7,104 nt of DNA, from positions 1 through 7,104 of the forward strand of contig CANCZH010000079.1 of NCBI GenBank assembly GCA_947382445.1. The letters run 5' to 3'. Origin of the DNA: an uncultured Clostridium sp. GTDB lineage: Bacteria > Bacillota_A > Clostridia > TANB77 > CAG-508. Position 1 is the stretch's first letter. Each line of letters opens with the position of its first letter. The translations under genes and the position numbers were made by a program. Below the pieces are notes generated by a model. It saw nothing but the letters and a program-made list of their open reading frames with translations. It searched no databases and was not told the origin of the DNA. Shown piece after piece: positions 1-4,580 of the stretch.

Positions 1-26
1 AAGAGCCGAAATTTAATCAGGCTCTT
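1..26 (+). other. Stem-loop at the end of an upstream transcript
   Basis: AAGAGCC (1-7) pairs perfectly with GGCTCTT (20-26) around a 12-nt loop. Only a short T run follows (TTT, 25-27), and a stronger terminator hairpin begins 2 nt downstream. It is probably the 3' end of an upstream RNA or the first half of a double terminator. The upstream gene is outside the window, so its identity cannot be judged. I looked for T-box features, which are common ahead of alaS in Firmicutes, and found no convincing T-box sequence. Confidence 0.5.
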
Positions 27-27
27 T

Positions 28-53
28 AAGGGCGGAATTTATTCCGCTTTTTT
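28..53 (+). terminator. Rho-independent terminator of the upstream unit
   Basis: The GCGGAA arm (32-37) pairs with TTCCGC (42-47) around a TTTA loop. The stem extends outward by two G-T wobbles and two A-T pairs to 28/51, and a run of six T follows (48-53). This closes the transcription unit that precedes alaS and separates it from the alaS promoter. Confidence 0.75.
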
Positions 54-57
54 ATAC

Positions 58-86
58 ATTATGAAAGTCATACTGACTTTCATAAT
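58..86. repeat. Perfect 13-bp inverted repeat upstream of alaS
   Basis: ATTATGAAAGTCA (58-70) is the exact reverse complement of TGACTTTCATAAT (74-86), with a 3-nt spacer TAC. No T tract follows on either strand, so it is not a normal terminator. It lies about 37 bp before the alaS -35 box. It could be a protein-binding palindrome, a remnant of a small repeat, or part of a longer transcript. Its left flank TACATTATG (55-63) can also pair with CATAATGTA (96-104), which would be exclusive with the main hairpin. Confidence 0.6.
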
Positions 87-122
87 ATATAAAAACATAA
101 TGTACAAGAAAAAACATATGTA

Positions 123-151
123 TTGCATTTTTTTTAAATATATAATATAAT
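123..151 (+). promoter_or_regulatory. Predicted sigma-A promoter of alaS
   Basis: The -35 box TTGCAT (123-128) is separated by 17 bp from the -10 box TATAAT (146-151), in an A/T-rich setting. Transcription would start near 158, leaving a leader of only about 17 nt, too short for a T-box or other riboswitch. A second TATAAT at 141-146 has poor spacing (12 bp) to the same -35. Confidence 0.6.
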
Positions 152-161
152 TTATAAGTCT

Positions 162-168
162 AAGGAGG
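162..168 (+). promoter_or_regulatory. Ribosome binding site of alaS
   Basis: AAGGAGG lies 6 nt ahead of the ATG at 175. It is a near-perfect Shine-Dalgarno sequence and fixes that ATG as the start. Confidence 0.85.
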
Positions 169-174
169 CGCAAA

Positions 175-1926
175 ATGAAAGCAATTGAAATAAGAAATAA
201 ATATTTAAACTTTTTTAAAAAACATAATCATAACATAATACCAAGTGCACCAGTAATACCAGAGAATGACCCATCTGTATTATTTACAACTGCTGGAATG
301 CAACCACTGGTTCCATATCTTTTAGGGGAAAAACACCCAGAAGGAACACGTCTTACAGACTATCAAAAATGTGTAAGAACAAATGATATAGATGAAGTTG
401 GAGATAATAGACATTTAACATACTTTGAAATGCTAGGAAACTGGTCTTTAGGAGATTACTTCAAAGAAGAATCAATAGCAATGAGTTATGAATTCCTAAC
501 AAAAGAATTAGGAATACCAAATGAAAAATTATCAGTAACATGTTTTGCAGGAGATGATGACTGTGGACGTGATGAAGTAGCATATGAATGTTGGAAAAAA
601 GCTGGAATACCAGATGAAAGAATATACTTCTTTGGAAAAGATGATAACTGGTGGATAGCAGGAGAAGAAGGACCATGTGGACCAGATACAGAAATGTTTT
701 ATGATACAGGAAAACCTAAATGTTCACCTGAATGTAACCCAGCATGTGATTGTGGTAAATATGTTGAAATATGGAACAACGTATTTATGGAATTTTATAA
801 AGATAAAAATGGATATACAAAATTAAAACAACAAAATGTAGATACAGGACTTGGATTAGAAAGAATGGCAATGTTACTACAAGGAAAACAAACACCATTT
901 GAAACTGAAATTTTTGCACCAGTAATGAACAAATTAGAAGAATTACAAAAAGTAGATAGTATAGAAAGTAGAAGAATTGTTGCCGAACATCTACGTTCAA
1001 GTATGATGATTATTAATGATGGTGGAAGACCAAGCAATGTAGACAGAGGATATATATTAAGAAGACTATTACGTAGAATGACTAGACATATGAACAAATT
1101 AGAAATTGATTTAAGCAAGCTAGCAACTGTAATAGATATATCAATAGATAGCCTAAAAGAACTATATCCAGAGCTAGATAAAAATAGAGAAATAATAAAA
1201 CAAGTTATAATTGAAGAAAAAGATAAATTTATGAAAACTCTAAAAAATGGTGAAAGAGAATTCGAAAAAGTTGCAAACAAGACTAAAACAGCTGGAAAAA
1301 CAATAATAGATGCAGAAGCGGTATTTAATTTATATGAAACATATGGATTCCCACCAGAAATGACAGAAGAATTAGCAAAAGAAAAAGAATTAGAAGTGGA
1401 TATGGAAAATTATCAAAAACTATTTGAAGAACATCAAGTAAAATCGAGAATGGGAAGTGAAGCTAAATTTAAAGGTGGGCTAGCATCAACAGGAGAAATT
1501 GAAACTAAATATCACACAGCAACACATCTTTTAAATGCTGCATTAAAACAAGTATTAGGAGAACATGTTCATCAAAAAGGAAGTAATATAACTGAAGAGA
1601 GAATGAGATTTGATTTTTCACATGGGTCTAAAATGACAGATGAAGAAAAACAAAAAGTAGAAGACTTAGTTAATGAATACATAAAACAAGATATAAAAGT
1701 AGAAAAACTAGAAATGAAAAAAGAAGAAGCTCTAAAATTAGGAGCAGAAGCAATGTTCTTAGATAAATATGGTGAAGAAGTTACTATTTACAAAATTGGA
1801 GATGTATCACTAGAATTTTGTGGTGGACCTCATGTTGAAAGTACAGGAAAATTAGGAACATTCAAAATAAAAAAAGAAGAAGCATCATCAGCAGGAGTAA
1901 GAAGAATAAAAGCTATCCTGTTATAG
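175..1926 (+). CDS. alaS: Alanyl-tRNA synthetase, compact form without C-Ala domain
   Basis: Class II alanine--tRNA ligase: it activates alanine with ATP, charges tRNA-Ala in the cytoplasm, and hydrolyses mischarged Ser- or Gly-tRNA. The 583-residue protein has the catalytic core at about 1-240 (motif 2 region with RTND at 68-71 and FEMLGNWSLGDYF at 84-96; motif 3 GLGLERMAML at 225-234). A helical tRNA-recognition region follows to about 420 (EHLRSS at 271, NVDRGYILRRLLRR at 288-301). The editing domain spans about 447-580, with its metal-binding HTATH (H447, H451) and CGGPH (C549, H553). Compared with the roughly 875-residue E. coli enzyme, it lacks the beta-barrel insert between the helical and editing regions, and everything after GVRRIKAI, including C-Ala. 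A Cys cluster (C183, C187, C191, C193) sits inside the core. The clean end suggests a natural short form, of the type I recall from CPR bacteria, not a frameshift. No terminator separates it from the following sortase. Confidence 0.95.
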   Translation: MKAIEIRNKYLNFFKKHNHNIIPSAPVIPENDPSVLFTTAGMQPLVPYLLGEKHPEGTRLTDYQKCVRTNDIDEVGDNRHLTYFEMLGNWSLGDYFKEESIAMSYEFLTKELGIPNEKLSVTCFAGDDDCGRDEVAYECWKKAGIPDERIYFFGKDDNWWIAGEEGPCGPDTEMFYDTGKPKCSPECNPACDCGKYVEIWNNVFMEFYKDKNGYTKLKQQNVDTGLGLERMAMLLQGKQTPFETEIFAPVMNKLEELQKVDSIESRRIVAEHLRSSMMIINDGGRPSNVDRGYILRRLLRRMTRHMNKLEIDLSKLATVIDISIDSLKELYPELDKNREIIKQVIIEEKDKFMKTLKNGEREFEKVANKTKTAGKTIIDAEAVFNLYETYGFPPEMTEELAKEKELEVDMENYQKLFEEHQVKSRMGSEAKFKGGLASTGEIETKYHTATHLLNAALKQVLGEHVHQKGSNITEERMRFDFSHGSKMTDEEKQKVEDLVNEYIKQDIKVEKLEMKKEEALKLGAEAMFLDKYGEEVTIYKIGDVSLEFCGGPHVESTGKLGTFKIKKEEASSAGVRRIKAILL

Positions 1927-1951
1927 AAATTAAACTGTGTACAAAATATAT

Positions 1952-1956
1952 GGAGG
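1952..1956 (+). promoter_or_regulatory. Ribosome binding site deciding the start of sortase 1
   Basis: GGAGG lies 10 nt before the ATG at 1967. An in-frame GTG at 1937 would extend the protein by ten residues (VYKIYGGIVL when read literally), but it has no Shine-Dalgarno upstream, and this GGAGG would fall inside the coding sequence. The ATG at 1967 also places the membrane segment at the same position (about 8-29) as in the two downstream paralogues. Confidence 0.75.
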
Positions 1957-1966
1957 TATAGTTTTA

Positions 1967-2731
1967 ATGAAAACTAAACAAGATAATATATTAACATTAT
2001 TACTAATTATAGTAATAGTAATAATAGTTGGAATTATTGGCTACTTGGGATTTGAAGTTATAGATGGAAATATAAAACAAGCTCAATCAGAAGAAATAAC
2101 AGAAGAATTTGATAGCTTAATACCTACAATAGCAGAAGAAGAACTAGGAGAAATACCAGATAGTGATGAAGAACAAAAAAATGCAGAAGAAAATAAAACA
2201 GAAAATAACCAAGTTACTACATCAAACAATGGATCAGGAAACACTACAAAAAATAATGGAGGAAATGGGACTTCTGGTTCATCATCAGCTGGAAATGCAT
2301 ATTCATCATCAGGAGTATATATAAATGGATTATGGACAGTGGGAACTATAAGAATTCCAGCAACAGGAATAAAGTATTCAATATTTACAGAACCAATTAC
2401 ACCATCAGCATTAGAAAAAGGTGTAGGAATAGTATATACTATGAATGGACTAAACAAACCTGGAAATACTGTAATAGCAGGTCATAATTATAGAACAAAA
2501 GTATTCTTTTCAAGAAATAAAAACTTAGTTGCAGGAAATATTATATATATAAAAGATACTTCAGGAGTAGAAGTAGCATACGAAATATATAATAAATTCA
2601 CAACATATGAATCAGATACATCTTTTTATCAAAGAGATACTGGCGGAAAAAGGGAAATAAATCTAACTACTTGCACAGATAATGGAACTAAAACAGGAGA
2701 AAGACTAATAATATCTGCAAGAGAAAAATAA
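1967..2731 (+). CDS. Sortase family transpeptidase 1, long-linker type
   Basis: Membrane-anchored cysteine transpeptidase expected to attach surface proteins to the cell wall, acting outside the membrane. Of its 254 residues, 1-7 are charged and 8-29 form one hydrophobic segment (N-in signal anchor). An acidic stretch follows (about 42-76), then a Ser/Gly/Asn/Thr-rich linker (about 77-116), and the sortase domain occupies about 117-254. Catalytic residues are visible: His173 in the IAGHNY motif, Cys236 in LTTCTD, and Arg246 in ERLIIS. There is no LPxTG tail of its own. It follows alaS by 40 nt with no visible promoter or terminator between, so it is probably read from the alaS transcript; a terminator follows it. 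It differs from its two downstream paralogues in the AGHN (not YGHN) and LTTC (not LSTC) motifs and in its longer linker. The sortase class is uncertain: the TLSTC-like site recalls class B, but the long helical insert of class B is absent. The substrate is unknown. Confidence 0.9.
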   Translation: MKTKQDNILTLLLIIVIVIIVGIIGYLGFEVIDGNIKQAQSEEITEEFDSLIPTIAEEELGEIPDSDEEQKNAEENKTENNQVTTSNNGSGNTTKNNGGNGTSGSSSAGNAYSSSGVYINGLWTVGTIRIPATGIKYSIFTEPITPSALEKGVGIVYTMNGLNKPGNTVIAGHNYRTKVFFSRNKNLVAGNIIYIKDTSGVEVAYEIYNKFTTYESDTSFYQRDTGGKREINLTTCTDNGTKTGERLIISAREK

Positions 2732-2745
2732 TAAAATTTTTAAGG

Positions 2746-2772
2746 GCTAATAGAATTTATCTATTAGCTTTT
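2746..2772 (+). terminator. Rho-independent terminator after sortase 1
   Basis: GCTAATAGA (2746-2754) pairs perfectly with TCTATTAGC (2760-2768) around a 5-nt loop and is followed by TTTT (2769-2772). It ends the presumed alaS-sortase 1 transcript just before a new promoter. Confidence 0.85.
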
Positions 2773-2782
2773 ATTGTAATAT

Positions 2783-2812
2783 TTGACAAACATATATAAA
2801 AATGTGTAAAAT
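2783..2812 (+). promoter_or_regulatory. Promoter of the sortase 2-sortase 3 operon
   Basis: A consensus -35 TTGACA (2783-2788) is followed by an 18-bp spacer and -10 TAAAAT (2807-2812), with a TGTG just upstream of the -10. Transcription would start near 2819. The sequence is almost the same as the promoter of the tRNA unit at 4275-4303. Confidence 0.8.
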
Positions 2813-2830
2813 ATAGATATAGGGAAAATA

Positions 2831-2838
2831 GAGGTGAT
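2831..2838 (+). promoter_or_regulatory. Ribosome binding site of sortase 2 overlapping a false GTG start
   Basis: GAGGTGAT matches the anti-Shine-Dalgarno end of 16S rRNA and ends 4 nt before the ATG at 2843. An in-frame GTG at 2834 lies inside this site, so calling it the start would be wrong. Confidence 0.85.
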
Positions 2839-2842
2839 AAGT

Positions 2843-3511
2843 ATGGAAAATAAATATAGTAAACTATTAACGATATCATTAATAGTAATAATTATAGGAA
2901 TAGTTGCAACACTAGGATTTTTAGGATATAGAGTTCTATCAGATAAAAAAACAGAAGATACATATACGAATGCAGCAAAAGATTTTGAAGAAATGGTATT
3001 AGGTGGAACTTCTTCCAAATCAACTGCTGAAAATGTTACACCATTAAATGCATTAAATACAACAAGTAATAAAAACTCTAAAAAATTTATGGAAGAATAT
3101 GAAATAAAAGGTACAATAGAAATACCAAAAATAAATTTAAAATGTACAATATTAAATGAAACAACACCACGTTCATTACAAATAGCAGTAACAATAATGT
3201 ATCCAAATGATAGTGATTTAAATGTACCAGGAAAAAATGTTGTAATATATGGACATAATCTTAGAAATAAATTATTCTTTTCAAGAAATGAAGAATTAGT
3301 AAATGGTGATAAAATATATATACTTGATGATAAGGGAAAAAAAGTAACATATGAGGTATTTGATACATTTGAAACAACAAGCACAGATACAAGTTTTTAC
3401 AATGTGGATTCAAATGAAATTGGAGAAAAATGCGAAGTAACATTATCAACATGCACAGATGATGCAAGTACAACTGAAAAAAGACTAATTGTAAGAGCAC
3501 GAGAAATATAG
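2843..3511 (+). CDS. Sortase family transpeptidase 2
   Basis: Membrane-anchored sortase of 222 residues, first gene of a two-sortase operon. It has a short charged N-terminus, one membrane segment (about 8-29), a polar linker (about 33-80) and a sortase domain (about 83-222) opening with GTIEIPKINL. Catalytic residues: His138 in VIYGHN, Cys204 in TLSTCTD, Arg214 in KRLIV. Two further cysteines, Cys101 and Cys197, lie in the extracytoplasmic domain; Cys197 is shared with sortase 3. The TLSTC site and YGHN resemble class B sortases, but the loop before TLSTC is short, so I leave the class open. It is expected to cleave a C-terminal sorting signal and join the protein to the peptidoglycan cross-bridge or to a pilin-like partner; no such substrate is in the window. 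It shares the block ETTSTDTSFY (177-186) with sortase 3, indicating a recent duplication. Confidence 0.92.
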   Translation: MENKYSKLLTISLIVIIIGIVATLGFLGYRVLSDKKTEDTYTNAAKDFEEMVLGGTSSKSTAENVTPLNALNTTSNKNSKKFMEEYEIKGTIEIPKINLKCTILNETTPRSLQIAVTIMYPNDSDLNVPGKNVVIYGHNLRNKLFFSRNEELVNGDKIYILDDKGKKVTYEVFDTFETTSTDTSFYNVDSNEIGEKCEVTLSTCTDDASTTEKRLIVRAREI

Positions 3512-3516
3512 AAAAA

Positions 3517-3525
3517 GGGCGGTGA
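3517..3525 (+). promoter_or_regulatory. Ribosome binding site of sortase 3 overlapping a false GTG start
   Basis: GGGCGGTGA resembles the AGGAGGTGA consensus with one internal change. Its GGTGA element is 5 nt before the ATG at 3531, the same spacing as in sortase 2. The in-frame GTG at 3522 is part of this element, and the ATG at 3528 is probably too close to it. Confidence 0.7.
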
Positions 3526-3530
3526 AAATG

Positions 3531-4199
3531 ATGGATAATAAAAAAAGTAAAATATTTGGAATTGTATTAATAGTTATAATAGTTATTGCAGTTATAAGCT
3601 TAGGCGTTTTTGGATATACTACATTACACAAAAAAAATAAAAAAACAGATACTAATAATCAAACAGAACAAAAAAGTGTAAATAAAGAGCTAGGTGGAAG
3701 CAGTGCAAAATCTTCAGGTAAAGTAGAAAATGCAGTAATACCTACATTACAATCAACATCCAAAACAAAAGAAAAAAAATATCTAGAGGATTATGAAATA
3801 ATAGGAAAATTAGAAATACCTAAAACAGGGTTAAAAACAGATGTATTAGAAGAAACAACAAAACGTTCATTAGAGATAGCAGTAACTAAGATATATACAA
3901 CATCAGGTTTAAATCAACCAGGAAATACAGTAATATATGGACATAATTATAGAAATTCATCATTTTTCTCCAAAAATGATGAACTAGAGATTGGAGACAA
4001 GGTATATATCACAGATATGGATGGAAATAAAATTACATATGAAATATATGATAAATTTGAAACAACAAGTACAGATACAAGCTTTTATACAAGGTCAGCA
4101 GAAATGACAGAGGGAAAATGCGAAGTAACATTATCAACATGTACAGATGATGCAAGTTCAACAGATAGAAGATTAATACTATTAGCAAAAGAAATATAA
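3531..4199 (+). CDS. Sortase family transpeptidase 3
   Basis: Second gene of the operon, starting 19 nt after sortase 2. With the start at 3531 it is also 222 residues and can be aligned to sortase 2 with His138 (VIYGHNY), Cys204 (TLSTCTD) and Arg214 (RRLIL) at identical numbers. It has one membrane segment (about 8-29), a Lys/Asn/Thr-rich linker (about 33-82) and a sortase domain (about 85-222). Cys197 is conserved with sortase 2; Cys101 is not. It is expected to act outside the membrane as a transpeptidase on sorting-signal proteins. Keeping two such similar enzymes suggests different substrates or expression, or a very recent duplication. IPKTG at 96-100 looks like a sorting motif but belongs to the conserved first strand of the fold. 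Start alternatives are ATG 3528 (one residue longer) and GTG 3522. The gene is followed by a strong terminator. Confidence 0.92.
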   Translation: MDNKKSKIFGIVLIVIIVIAVISLGVFGYTTLHKKNKKTDTNNQTEQKSVNKELGGSSAKSSGKVENAVIPTLQSTSKTKEKKYLEDYEIIGKLEIPKTGLKTDVLEETTKRSLEIAVTKIYTTSGLNQPGNTVIYGHNYRNSSFFSKNDELEIGDKVYITDMDGNKITYEIYDKFETTSTDTSFYTRSAEMTEGKCEVTLSTCTDDASSTDRRLILLAKEI

Positions 4200-4201
4200 T
4201 T

Positions 4202-4244
4202 AAAACTTTCAATACTAGTTTTTTAGTAGTATTGAAAGTTTTTT
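4202..4244 (+). terminator. Rho-independent terminator of the sortase 2-3 operon
   Basis: A perfect 16-bp stem (4202-4217 with 4227-4242) encloses a 9-nt loop. The 3' arm runs into a T tract (4239-4244), and the 5' arm begins with AAAA, so it may also work in the opposite direction. It begins 2 nt after the sortase 3 stop codon. Confidence 0.9.
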
Positions 4245-4274
4245 ATATAAAATGAAAAAAATATAAGAAAATAG

Positions 4275-4303
4275 TTGACAAACATAAATAAAAATATTAA
4301 AAT
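4275..4303 (+). promoter_or_regulatory. Promoter of the tRNA-His/tRNA-Gln unit
   Basis: The -35 TTGACA (4275-4280), a 17-bp spacer and the -10 TAAAAT (4298-4303) put the start near 4310, about 12 nt before the mature tRNA-His. The spacer begins AACATAAATAAAAAT, one base different from the sortase 2 promoter. Confidence 0.85.
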
Positions 4304-4321
4304 ATAAGAGCGTTTGGAAAT

Positions 4322-4399
4322 GGTGGATATAGCGCAGTTGGTTAGAGCGCCAGTTTGTGGCACTGGAGGCCATGGGTTCGAATCCCATTTTCCACCCCA
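4322..4399 (+). tRNA. trnH: tRNA-His, anticodon GTG, CCA encoded
   Basis: A cloverleaf can be folded by hand: acceptor GTGGATA (4323-4329) with TTTCCAC (4389-4395); D arm at 4332-4348; anticodon stem CCAGT/ACTGG around the loop TTGTGGC with GTG at 4357-4359; T arm ATGGG/CCCAT around TTCGAAT. The extra 5' G (position -1, 4322) and discriminator C73 (4396) are the identity marks of tRNA-His. The CCA end (4397-4399) is encoded. One T-T mismatch is present at acceptor pair 6-67, and D-stem pair 12-23 is G-A. It is the first gene of a two-tRNA transcript. Confidence 0.96.
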
Positions 4400-4420
4400 T
4401 TTATATTTCCAAAACAACAT

Positions 4421-4495
4421 TGGGCTGTAGCCAAGCGGTAAGGCACCAGACTTTGACTCTGGCATGCGCTAGTTCGAATCTAGCCAGCCCAACCA
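4421..4495 (+). tRNA. trnQ: tRNA-Gln, anticodon TTG, CCA encoded
   Basis: Acceptor TGGGCTG (4421-4427) pairs perfectly with CAGCCCA (4485-4491). The anticodon stem CCAGA/TCTGG encloses the loop CTTTGAC with TTG at 4453-4455. The T arm GCTAG/CTAGC encloses TTCGAAT. Discriminator A is at 4492 and CCA is encoded at 4493-4495. It follows tRNA-His by 21 nt with no promoter between them, so the two are processed from one precursor. Confidence 0.97.
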
Positions 4496-4511
4496 AATTA
4501 AATATTGAAAC

Positions 4512-4560
4512 AAAAAAACTTGGAATTAAAGAAAAGTTATCTTAAATTTCAAGTTTTTTT
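4512..4560 (+). terminator. Rho-independent terminator after the tRNA pair
   Basis: A7-CTTG (4512-4522) pairs perfectly over 11 bp with CAAG-T7 (4550-4560), and a further imperfect inner helix (about 4523-4531 with 4541-4549) can form. The 3' arm itself supplies the T run. It ends only about 8 nt before the ribosome binding site of the helD-like gene, so read-through may supply part of that gene's expression. Confidence 0.8.
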
Positions 4561-4567
4561 ATTTTGT

Positions 4568-4575
4568 AAAGGAGG
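4568..4575 (+). promoter_or_regulatory. Ribosome binding site of the helD-like gene
   Basis: AAAGGAGG lies 5 nt before the ATG at 4581. This strong, well-spaced site fixes the start codon. Confidence 0.85.
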
Positions 4576-4580
4576 TAAAA

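Noticed and set aside
1..174. T-box riboswitch controlling alaS
   Set aside because: No convincing T-box motif or specifier loop is visible, the terminator at 28-53 belongs to the upstream unit, and the predicted alaS leader is only about 17 nt long.
175..1926. alaS as a truncated pseudogene
   Set aside because: The frame is open throughout, all catalytic and editing residues are present, the stop falls exactly at the end of the editing domain, and a good ribosome binding site precedes it.
2350..2368. IPATG in sortase 1 (and IPKTG in sortase 3 near 3816-3830) as sorting signals
   Set aside because: Both lie at the first strand of the sortase domain, where sortase 2 has IPKIN; there is no following hydrophobic segment and positive tail, so they are fold residues that happen to look like IPxTG.
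2764..3384. Minus-strand open frame of 206 codons opposite sortase 2
   Set aside because: It overlaps a complete sortase gene with catalytic motifs and its promoter; the long antisense frame comes from the A-rich codon bias of the sense gene.
4223..4465. Minus-strand open frames across the tRNA genes, reading GFEPMASSATNW and similar
   Set aside because: This peptide is the familiar false product of reading antisense through tRNA genes. There is no ribosome binding site, and the + strand holds two clear tRNAs.
4357..4545. Plus-strand open frame of 62 codons spanning both tRNAs
   Set aside because: It begins inside tRNA-His and runs through tRNA-Gln and the terminator; both are well supported and exclude a coding role.
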